Source of the DNA: Nanobdellota archaeon
GTDB taxonomy: Bacteria > Patescibacteriota > Minisyncoccia > UBA6257 > GWB1-50-10
Direction: 5' to 3'
NCBI GenBank assembly: GCA_030695805.1
Contig: JAUYPG010000006.1
Location: 1-5,147, forward strand
DNA: 5,147 nt
The translations under genes and the position numbers were made by a program. Positions 1 to 5,042 of this stretch are shown in pieces. The notes below the pieces were generated by a model that ran no database searches, was not told where the DNA came from, and was given only the letters and a program-made list of their open reading frames with translations. The stretch's first letter is position 1; the number at the start of each line of letters is the position of its first letter.

Positions 1-255
1 ACAGAAGTTATAAGAACCGGGAGGGTGCTATCCGCGCCGGATACGACGCCGCCTGTCATAACTCTTCTCGGGTCCGTTTCGGTAACACTCACGGTAGGTG
101 ACGGGTAGGAGGATGCCGGAGCAACCGCGACGGATAACATAGACGGAACAATTACCACAAACATAACTTCAACGAGCACGGTAAACGCGTCTGTCGCGGG
201 AATATACGCCGTAACTTACAATGTATCGGACATTTCCGGAAACGCGGCAATTCCT
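1..255 (+). pseudogene. DUF5011 Ig-like repeat region of a surface protein, interrupted by an in-frame TAG
   Basis: This stretch is in the same frame as the peptidoglycan-binding CDS that follows and translates into a recognisable bacterial surface Ig-like repeat of the DUF5011/HYR type. The repeat opens with DTTPPVITLLG, continues through AGATATDNIDGTIT and TYNVSDISGNAA, and closes with IRTVTV. A preceding repeat ends at the left edge (TEVIRT). The only interruption is a TAG at 106-108, in VGD-G-stop-EDAGATATDN; related repeats normally read VGDxYxDAGATATDN, so the stop replaces tyrosine and is one base from TAC or TAT. Homology resumes immediately in the same frame, so there is no indel. 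Repeats of this kind usually form stalks on secreted surface proteins. The gene is either broken, read through, or miscalled in the assembly. The domain is clear; the status of the stop is not. Confidence 0.7.
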
Positions 256-1062
256 GTGATAAGAACAGTCACGGTAAATAATCCTCCGTCTGGCGGAGGC
301 GGCTCGGTTGTCGTCGTGGTAGGCGGCGGAGGCGGAGGTGGGGGAGGAGGTGGCGGAAGCTCCCCGACTCCAACTCCGCAAACCACCACGAATCCCCCTC
401 AGCTCGTAACTGGAGCGAGTGCGGGAGATGTGTTGGGTGTTGCGGAATTTCGCTTCACAGAAGACCTCGCCTTTGGTGATACGGGCGCAGATGTGCTGGA
501 ACTCCAAAAGCGCCTCATGGGAGATGGATTCTACGCGGGCGGGACGACGGGGTTATTTGATGAGATGACTCTCGGCGCGGTGAAATCCTACCAAAAAACA
601 AAAGGGATCGTTGCGACGGGATACGTCGGTTTGAGAACTCGCGTCGAACTGAATAAAGAAAAAAGAATTATTCCGGTCAGCGCTCCGACGACGTCATCAG
701 GATTCACATTTACGCGAAATCTTACGCTCGGCATGAGAGGAAGCGATGTTCGAGAACTGCAGTCCCGCCTTACGGAAGCGGGCGTCTATAGCGGTCCCAT
801 AACCGGCTACTTCGGCGCGCTCACCCAGGCCGGAGTCCGAAAGTATCAGATCGCGAAAAACATCCTGCCGCAGAGCGGATACGTGGGGCCGCTGACCCGC
901 CTTGCCTTAAGTGTTCCAAGGAGCACTCCATCCGTTCCCGCGCCCACGACTATAGTGCAAACCCCCGCGCCCGAGCATGAGGAAACGCAGAAAAAGATAA
1001 ACGCGCTCCAGGCGCAACTCTTGAATCTCTTGAAATTGTTGGAGGAAACGAGGGCGCGCTAG
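256..1062 (+). CDS. C-terminal part of a surface protein: poly-Gly linker, two peptidoglycan-binding domains, coiled coil
   Basis: This is the open 3' part of the gene. The GTG at 256 is only the first usable start after the in-frame TAG; it lies inside the last strand of the Ig-like repeat and has no ribosome binding site, so the true start is probably far upstream of the window. Counting from that GTG, residues 13-16 are Gly, 18-22 are valines, and 23-34 are twelve glycines, followed by a Ser/Thr/Pro-rich stretch to about 48. Two peptidoglycan-binding-1 domains follow at about 69-131 and 154-216. Each has the GxxGxDVxELQxRL opening, then a GxF segment (TGLFDEMT, TGYFGALT) and a SYQ or KYQ helix. 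A second Pro/Thr linker leads to a Lys/Glu/Leu-rich coiled coil at about 241-267. The product is probably exported and held at the cell wall by binding peptidoglycan. The stop is TAG at 1060-1062. Domain calls are firm; the exact role is unknown. Confidence 0.85.
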   Translation: MIRTVTVNNPPSGGGGSVVVVVGGGGGGGGGGGGSSPTPTPQTTTNPPQLVTGASAGDVLGVAEFRFTEDLAFGDTGADVLELQKRLMGDGFYAGGTTGLFDEMTLGAVKSYQKTKGIVATGYVGLRTRVELNKEKRIIPVSAPTTSSGFTFTRNLTLGMRGSDVRELQSRLTEAGVYSGPITGYFGALTQAGVRKYQIAKNILPQSGYVGPLTRLALSVPRSTPSVPAPTTIVQTPAPEHEETQKKINALQAQLLNLLKLLEETRAR

Positions 1063-1089
1063 TAAAAAGGTGCTGGCAGGACCCTCGAT

Positions 1090-1118
1090 TTGCGCGGAAA
1101 AAATTTTCCGGATACAAT
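1090..1118 (+). promoter_or_regulatory. Candidate promoter for the EEP gene, probably leaderless
   Basis: TTGCGC at 1090-1095 and TACAAT at 1113-1118 are separated by 17 bp. The -10 matches the sigma-70 consensus at five of six positions; the -35 matches only TTG. Transcription would be expected to start about 7 nt past the -10, which is the A of the ATG at 1125. That would give a leaderless mRNA and explain why there is no Shine-Dalgarno sequence. The spacer contains the palindrome CGGAAAAAATTTTCCG (1095-1110), which could be an operator or a short hairpin closing the upstream gene. The promoter is inferred from sequence only. Confidence 0.4.
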
Positions 1119-1124
1119 AGCGCG

Positions 1125-1868
1125 ATGAAGCTCGTTTCCATGAACATTGAAGGCAAGAAACATCTCGCACGCGTAATTCCGTTTTTAAGGCGCGAGAAGC
1201 CGGACGCCGTCTGTCTCCATGAGGTGTTCCAAAAAGACGCCGCGAATATCGGGAAGATATTGGGAATGCGGCGTTTTTTTGTCGCCATGACCCTCGTGCG
1301 GGGGGAAAAAAGGGGCATCGCGATTTTCTCCCATTTCCCGATGAAGAAAAAGGGAATCGTGTACTATTATAAGGCGGCTCGAACTCTCCAGGAACATAAT
1401 TTAAATAACAAACGCGCGACAATCCATCAGGCGCTTCTCGCGGTAGAAGTGGGCGCGGGGGATAAAAAGTTTATTCTCGGCAACACTCACTTCACCTGGA
1501 CCCCAAATGGAATGTCTGACGACAACCAGAGAAAAGACATAAAAGAACTTTTTCGAGTTCTAAAAAAGTTTCCGGAAATAATTCTCTGCGGCGACTTCAA
1601 TATCCCGCGCGGAGTAAATGATCTCTATGGCGAGATTACAAAGCGATACCGCGACGCTGTGCCAAAATCATACGTCTCGAGTTTGAATATGCGCCTGCAC
1701 CGAATGGGCAAAAACAAGAAGGAGAGTCGTCGTATGAAAAAATTTATGGTGGACTATATTTTTCTTTCGAAAGAGTATCGGGCAACAAGTGTCCGCTTGG
1801 CAAGCGGCATAAGCGACCACAAAGCAGTCATCGGATTTATTGACAAGAAGAAAGATTGTGTGGTATGA
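1125..1868 (+). CDS. Endonuclease/exonuclease/phosphatase (EEP) family hydrolase
   Basis: The 247-residue product has the full set of motifs of the metal-dependent EEP fold (DNase I, ExoIII, sphingomyelinase and inositol phosphatase relatives). These are MNIEG with Asn7; HEV with Glu33, the metal-binding Glu that is usually QE; GNTHFTW with His122; GDFNIP with Asp157 and Asn159; VDYIF with Asp210; and SDHKAV with Asp231 and His232. The expected acid, base and metal ligands are therefore all present and the enzyme should be active. It hydrolyses a phosphodiester or phosphomonoester, but the motifs do not show whether the substrate is DNA, RNA, lipid or a small phosphate ester. The length suits a minimal single-domain member. 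No signal peptide or membrane segment is visible, so it is probably cytoplasmic. The ATG at 1125 is 62 nt past the upstream stop, lacks a Shine-Dalgarno sequence and directly precedes the first beta-strand motif, so no longer N-terminus is needed. The gene ends in TGA. Confidence 0.9.
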   Translation: MKLVSMNIEGKKHLARVIPFLRREKPDAVCLHEVFQKDAANIGKILGMRRFFVAMTLVRGEKRGIAIFSHFPMKKKGIVYYYKAARTLQEHNLNNKRATIHQALLAVEVGAGDKKFILGNTHFTWTPNGMSDDNQRKDIKELFRVLKKFPEIILCGDFNIPRGVNDLYGEITKRYRDAVPKSYVSSLNMRLHRMGKNKKESRRMKKFMVDYIFLSKEYRATSVRLASGISDHKAVIGFIDKKKDCVV

Positions 1869-1869
1869 T
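1840..1869 (+). promoter_or_regulatory. Near-consensus sigma-70 promoter at the 3' end of the EEP gene
   Basis: TTGACA at 1840-1845 is a perfect -35. After an 18-bp spacer comes TATGAT at 1864-1869, five of six to consensus, preceded by TGG, which makes it an extended -10. The elements overlap the last codons and stop of the EEP gene, so part of the match could be chance coding sequence. Transcription would start near 1876 in DNA with no convincing gene for almost 600 nt, which points to a small RNA or a long leader. Confidence 0.5.
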
Positions 1870-1875
1870 TTCAAA

Positions 1876-1965
1876 TGTGAGTAGTGTGTGAACGTCTACG
1901 ATGATATCGGCGGACGTTCCCCTCCATCCACCACCCCTGCCTTTGGCAGGGGTGGTGGTGTTTGT
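1876..1965 (+). ncRNA. Candidate small RNA between the EEP gene and the secA upstream region
   Basis: The interval runs from the predicted start of the promoter at 1840-1869 to the end of a strong GC-rich hairpin. It would be about 90 nt. It folds locally as GAACGTC (1890-1896) with GACGTTC (1913-1919), a 7-bp stem with a 16-nt loop, then a C-rich single-stranded stretch (CCCCTCC, 1919-1925), then the hairpin at 1928-1958. The C-rich stretch could pair with purine-rich Shine-Dalgarno-like sites, a common seed design in bacterial small RNAs. I recognise no known RNA family here. The call rests on the promoter-plus-hairpin arrangement and is an inference. Confidence 0.3.
1928..1965 (+). terminator. 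GC-rich hairpin with T-rich tail, likely intrinsic terminator
   Basis: A perfect 14-bp stem pairs 1928-1941 with 1945-1958 around a TTT loop; the apex reads CCTGCC-TTT-GGCAGG. It is followed by TGTTTGT, a short and imperfect U-tract. It lies 60 nt after the EEP stop and would end both the EEP transcript and any RNA from the promoter at 1840-1869. The hairpin is certain; termination is likely but the tail is weak. Confidence 0.55.
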
Positions 1966-2001
1966 CACGTTTGTCTGCGATTCGTCATCGGCGAATGTTA
2001 C

Positions 2002-2044
2002 TTCTCATTCCTACGTTCTTGAGAACGTAGGAATGAGAAATTTT
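2002..2044 (+). terminator. 18-bp perfect palindrome followed by a short T-run
   Basis: TTCTCATTCCTACGTTCT (2002-2019) is the exact reverse complement of 2022-2039, with only TG between, making a 38-bp perfect palindrome. It is followed by ATTTT (2040-2044). It could be an intrinsic terminator or a palindromic repeat. It sits just upstream of the promoter at 2049-2079, so it would insulate that promoter from upstream transcription. The structure is certain; the function is inferred. Confidence 0.45.
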
Positions 2045-2048
2045 GAGA

Positions 2049-2079
2049 TAGACACAAACATGAATATTTGTGATATAAT
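2049..2079 (+). promoter_or_regulatory. Extended -10 promoter pointing toward secA
   Basis: TATAAT at 2074-2079 is a perfect -10 preceded by TGA (2071-2073), giving the extended form TGnTATAAT. TAGACA at 2049-2054 is a five-of-six -35 match, but the 19-bp spacer is long; extended -10 promoters tolerate a poor -35. The predicted start is near 2086, about 370 nt before the secA ATG, so this promoter would make either a long structured secA leader or a separate short RNA. Confidence 0.5.
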
Positions 2080-2137
2080 ACAACCGGGTAGCAGATTTGC
2101 GCACTCACAATAAATAAAAAATGGAGGTCACCACTGC

Positions 2138-2198
2138 TGCCCCTCACTTTTGGAGAATTGCTCCGCACATCTTCGATATTCTCCAAAAGTGAGGGGCA
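2138..2198. repeat. 21-bp perfect inverted repeat with 19-nt loop
   Basis: The arm at 2138-2158 (begins TGCCCCTCAC, ends GGAGAAT) is the exact reverse complement of 2178-2198. The loop is 2159-2177. Complementarity stops cleanly on both sides. No T-run follows on the + strand, so an ordinary terminator is unlikely in that direction; on the - strand the TTTTTTATTTATT run starts about 13 nt beyond the stem. It lies about 50 nt into any transcript from the promoter at 2049-2079. It may be a regulatory hairpin in the RNA or the paired ends of a very small inserted element. Confidence 0.6.
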
Positions 2199-2237
2199 AG
2201 TCCTTGCTGAACTGGAAAAAATCTTCTGCGCCCTATA

Positions 2238-2271
2238 CTATACAGGGAGGCCAAATGGCCTCCCTGTATAG
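2238..2271. repeat. 16-bp perfect hairpin at the left end of the structured element
   Basis: CTATACAGGGAGGCCA (2238-2253) pairs exactly with 2256-2271 around two bases; in practice this is a 15-bp stem with an AAAT loop. Its terminal octamer CTATACAG recurs in inverted form at 2430-2437, at the far end of the element. The following bases, ATTTGAATT, are only weakly T-rich, so termination is possible but not well supported. Confidence 0.6.
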
Positions 2272-2303
2272 ATTTGAATTACGAAACTACCGAAATGTTA
2301 TCC

Positions 2304-2403
2304 CCTGAGCTCTTCGAGTCTGAAGACTCTTCAGAGTCTGAACGACCTGTCGAAGGGTAACATTTTGGCTTTATTTTGTAGGTATGCCTTCGACAAGCTC
2401 AGG
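2304..2403. repeat. Two opposed copies of a CCTGAGC...GTCGAAGG type dispersed repeat
   Basis: The unit at 2387-2403, CCTTCGACAAGCTCAGG, is a compact palindromic sequence that I recall as a frequent dispersed intergenic repeat in many bacterial genomes, including CPR. The segment 2304-2357 begins CCTGAGCT and ends GTCGAAGGG, the same unit in the opposite orientation but split by about 37 bp rich in GAGTC/GACTC mini-palindromes (2316-2339). The recollection of its wide occurrence needs a search; the local pairing is directly visible. Confidence 0.45.
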
Positions 2404-2456
2404 CAATAATTTGGTCTCGTAATTCAAGGCTGTATAGGTATATTGGTATCTTTTAT

Positions 2457-4988
2457 ATGAAATCATTCATCAAAAAACTCATAGAAGGCGACCCAGTCAA
2501 AAAATATTGGAAACGGGTTTTGGAGATAAACTCCAAAGAAAAAGAATTTGAGTCCCTTGGAAAAGAAGAGCTTTTGGAACATTCAAAAGAATTGCGAGAA
2601 AAAGTGGGGAAAGGGATGCCTCTGGAGCAGGTTCTTCCAGATGCCTTCGCGCTCGTCCGCGAGGCCGCAAAGCGTACTCTAAAACAACGCCACTATGATG
2701 TTCAGCTTTTGGGCGGCATGGTGATTCACGAGGGGAGAGTCGCCGAAATGTTGACCGGAGAGGGAAAGACGCTTGTCGCGACTCTCCCCGTGTATCTGAA
2801 CGCTCTCTCTGGAAAAGGAGCGCACGTTATTACCGTAAACGATTATCTGGCTCGCCGGGACGCCATCTGGATGGGGCAGATCTATCACGCGCTCGGAATG
2901 AAGACCGCCTGCATCGTCCACGACGCGGCATACATGTATGATCCTGAATTCCTTGCCACGAACGAACCGAAGGGTGAGGGAAGCGAACTGGATAAAAAAA
3001 GAGACGAGGTGGGGAGCTTCCATATTATAGAAAAATTCCTCCGGCCCGTGTCTCGAAAAGACGCCTATGACGCGGAAATCACCTACGGCACGAATCACGA
3101 ATTCGGATTTGACTTCCTTCGGGATAATATCACGCTCGACCGGAAGCACCGCACGCAGAGGGAATATAATTACGCGATCATTGACGAGGTGGATTCCATT
3201 CTGATAGACGAGGCGCGCACCCCGCTCATCATCTCCGCGCCGGACGCGGAGTCGAGCGAGTATTACAAAACCTTCGCCCGCCTTGTGGAAAAATTGAATA
3301 ATGAAGAGGACTACACGTTTGAGGAAAAGACCAAGACCGTGAGCATCCAGGAGCCCGGCATAGACAAGGTGGAAAAACTTTTGAATATCGAAAACATCTT
3401 CGCGCCGGCAAACTCCCGTCTCGTACACTTCTTCCAGGAGTCCCTGAAGGCGAAGTCCCTTTATCTGAAAGACCGCGACTACGTAGTCCATAATGGAGAG
3501 ATTATTCTTGTTGACCAGTTCACGGGCCGCATGCTTCACGGCCGTCGCTACTCCGGCGGCCTCCACCAGGCAATCGAAGCGAAAGAAAACGTCCGGGTCC
3601 GGGAAGAAAACAGGACCTACGCCACGATCACGATCCAAAACTACTTCCGTTTGTATAAAAAAATCGCGGGCATGACCGGAACCGCCGAGACCTCCTCCGA
3701 AGAGTTTTTTAAGGTGTATGGCCTTGAGGTCGTCTCCATTCCACCGAACAAACCCGTGGTCCGCAAAGATATGTCGGATATGATCTACAAAATGCGGACC
3801 GCGAAGTACAAGGCAATCGCCGAAGATGTGAAGAAGAGAAGTGAGGCGGGACAGCCCGTGCTCCTCGGAACGACATCCATCGAGATGAATGAAGTGCTCT
3901 CGACATTTCTCCGCAAAGAAGGAGTGGCCCACGAAATTTTGAACGCGAAAAACCATGAGCGCGAGGGAGAAATCATCGCGCAGGCCGGACGTCCCGGGGC
4001 AGTAACCGTTGCCACCAACATGGCAGGCCGCGGAGTTGACATAGTTCTCGGCGGAAATCCCGGTACGCCGGAAGATAAAAAGAAGGTCCTCGGGGCCGGA
4101 GGACTTCATGTAATAGGCACCGAACGCCACGAGGCCCGCCGCATAGACAATCAGCTCCGGGGCCGGTCCGGCCGCCAGGGCGATCCGGGTTCGAGCCAGT
4201 TCTACCTCTCGCTTGAGGATGATCTTATGCGTATTTTTGGCGGAGACCGCCTCATCAACCTCATGAATACCCTGAAAGTTCCGGACGACCAGCCCATCGA
4301 GTCCGGCATGGTCTCAAAAGCGATAAATCAGGCCCAGTCGCGGGTGGAAGGAAATAACTTTGATATCCGAAAGCATCTCCTGGACTATGACGACGTCCTC
4401 ACGCGCCAGCGCACAGCGATTTACGCGAAGCGGGAAAAATGTTTGAAAGCAGGAGACGGAAATACAATCCTGCCCCTCGCGAAAGAGTTCGCGGAAAGCG
4501 CGATCCGTGACGGTGAGATGATTATAGAGCAAATGAAGACGGCAGGAGAAGAAGGAGAAAAAATCGAACACCACAAAAAACAACTCGAAGAGGCGAAACG
4601 CCGGTTCGAGCATTTTCCGGAAGCAATCGAAGAGGAGCGGGCAAGGGCGATCGCCCAATCCATTGTCCGCGTCATTGATTCCCTTTGGGTGGACCATCTG
4701 GAGGCCCTCGAGTCCCTCCGCGAGTCCGTGGGCATCCGCGCCTATGGCCACCGCGAGCCGCTCATTGAATATCGCAAAGAGGCGCATATTCTCTATCAGG
4801 CCATGCAGAAAAATTTTGAACATCTCGGAGGCAGTATCGTCTTCCAGCTTATAAGCGCGGATCTCCGAAGAACAAAGCCAATAGAAGAAAAACCTCGCCT
4901 CGCGACTCCCGCCGGCAAAGACAAGGTGGGCCGCAACGACCCCTGCCCGTGTGGTAGCGGCAAAAAGTACAAAAAGTGCCATGGGTGA
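2457..4988 (+). CDS. secA: Protein translocase subunit SecA
   Basis: SecA is the ATPase motor that pushes unfolded preproteins through SecYEG at the cytoplasmic membrane. All landmarks are present in 843 residues: an N-terminal helix; Walker A TGEGKT (100-105, Lys104); Walker B DEVDS (243-247) followed by DEARTPLIIS; the preprotein cross-linking domain at roughly 225-370; TGTA (407-410); and the second motor domain with NMAGRGVDI (521-529) and QLRGRSGRQGDPG (567-579). The helical scaffold follows, with NFDIRKHLLDYDDV at 634-647. The C-terminal SEC-C zinc motif has Cys830, Cys832, Cys841 and His842. Compared with E. coli (901 aa) there is an insertion of about 30 residues around 158-202, and the helical wing region at about 660-738 looks shorter. 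The ATG at 2457 gives the usual N-terminus. No Shine-Dalgarno is visible; TATATT (2439-2444) is a weak possible -10 that would leave a leader of only a few bases. The gene ends in TGA directly after CHG. Confidence 0.98.
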   Translation: MKSFIKKLIEGDPVKKYWKRVLEINSKEKEFESLGKEELLEHSKELREKVGKGMPLEQVLPDAFALVREAAKRTLKQRHYDVQLLGGMVIHEGRVAEMLTGEGKTLVATLPVYLNALSGKGAHVITVNDYLARRDAIWMGQIYHALGMKTACIVHDAAYMYDPEFLATNEPKGEGSELDKKRDEVGSFHIIEKFLRPVSRKDAYDAEITYGTNHEFGFDFLRDNITLDRKHRTQREYNYAIIDEVDSILIDEARTPLIISAPDAESSEYYKTFARLVEKLNNEEDYTFEEKTKTVSIQEPGIDKVEKLLNIENIFAPANSRLVHFFQESLKAKSLYLKDRDYVVHNGEIILVDQFTGRMLHGRRYSGGLHQAIEAKENVRVREENRTYATITIQNYFRLYKKIAGMTGTAETSSEEFFKVYGLEVVSIPPNKPVVRKDMSDMIYKMRTAKYKAIAEDVKKRSEAGQPVLLGTTSIEMNEVLSTFLRKEGVAHEILNAKNHEREGEIIAQAGRPGAVTVATNMAGRGVDIVLGGNPGTPEDKKKVLGAGGLHVIGTERHEARRIDNQLRGRSGRQGDPGSSQFYLSLEDDLMRIFGGDRLINLMNTLKVPDDQPIESGMVSKAINQAQSRVEGNNFDIRKHLLDYDDVLTRQRTAIYAKREKCLKAGDGNTILPLAKEFAESAIRDGEMIIEQMKTAGEEGEKIEHHKKQLEEAKRRFEHFPEAIEEERARAIAQSIVRVIDSLWVDHLEALESLRESVGIRAYGHREPLIEYRKEAHILYQAMQKNFEHLGGSIVFQLISADLRRTKPIEEKPRLATPAGKDKVGRNDPCPCGSGKKYKKCHG

Positions 4989-4990
4989 CG

Positions 4991-5036
4991 AATATTTAAA
5001 AATTTAAATATTTAAACATTTAAATATTGAAATATT
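4991..5036. repeat. AT-rich palindromic spacer between secA and the four-helix-bundle gene
   Basis: AATATTTAAA occurs at 4991-5000 and 5007-5016, and its reverse complement TTTAAATATT at 5003-5012 and 5019-5028. The two overlapping 10-bp stems each have a two-base centre. A further AAATATT follows at 5030-5036. The tract is almost free of G and C and fills nearly the whole 54-nt gap. It could act as a weak hairpin terminator for secA, as -10/UP-type promoter DNA for the next gene, or as a repeat that travels with that gene family. Confidence 0.6.
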
Positions 5037-5042
5037 AGGAAC

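Larger units (their letters stand above)
2234..2442. repeat. MITE-like structured element with inverted ends, just upstream of secA
   Basis: The ends are inverted copies: TATACTATACAG (2234-2245) and CTGTATAGGTATA (2430-2442), matching apart from one extra base. Inside are nested inverted repeats: TTGAATTACGA (2274-2284) with TCGTAATTCAA (2417-2427); 2290-2300 with 2358-2368, an 11-bp stem with one G-T pair; CCTGAGCT (2304-2311) with AGCTCAGG (2396-2403); and GTCGAAGG (2349-2356) with CCTTCGAC (2387-2394). The left end also forms its own 16-bp hairpin. No coding potential is apparent. This layout suits a non-autonomous MITE- or REPIN-like element, or a branched structured RNA. It ends about 14 nt before the secA ATG, so its right end must supply secA's closest promoter or leader bases. 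The repeats are certain; mobility is inferred. Confidence 0.5.

Noticed and set aside
106..108. Genome-wide reassignment of TAG as a sense codon
   Set aside because: The same gene ends at TAG (1060-1062) right after its coiled coil, and one instance at a window edge is better explained by mutation or error.
256..258. GTG as the true start of the peptidoglycan-binding protein
   Set aside because: It falls inside the last strand of the Ig-like repeat, with homology continuing upstream in frame, no ribosome binding site and no signal peptide after it.
907..1422. 171- and 122-codon - strand frames across the surface-protein/EEP junction
   Set aside because: They overlap two well-supported + strand genes and have no family features.
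1901..2113. 70-codon + strand frame (MISADVPLHPPPLP...) in the intergenic region
   Set aside because: It runs through two hairpins, and its Pro/Val-rich composition is simply the translated palindromes. There is no ribosome binding site and no recognisable domain.
2092..2271. Open frame of 59 codons, with LTFGELLRTSS and SEGQVLAELEKIF looking protein-like
   Set aside because: It has no ATG or GTG start, is built partly from the 21-bp inverted repeat and the 16-bp hairpin, and matches no family I recognise. At most it is a decayed coding fragment.
1869..2456. CRISPR array, tRNA, riboswitch or known housekeeping RNA in the intergenic region
   Set aside because: There are no regularly spaced direct repeats, no tRNA cloverleaf or T-loop motif, and no conserved core of any RNA class I could recognise; the repeats are inverted, not direct.
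2679..4130. 483-codon frame on the - strand
   Set aside because: It lies wholly antisense to the unmistakable secA gene and shows no domain; it is a by-product of secA codon use.
4314..4982. 222-codon frame on the - strand
   Set aside because: Antisense shadow of the secA 3' end, with no recognisable motif.
4986..4988. UGA recoded as glycine, as in Gracilibacteria and Absconditabacteria
   Set aside because: TGA ends SecA exactly after the CHG terminus, TGA also ends the EEP gene after its last motif, and no TGA occurs inside conserved domains.
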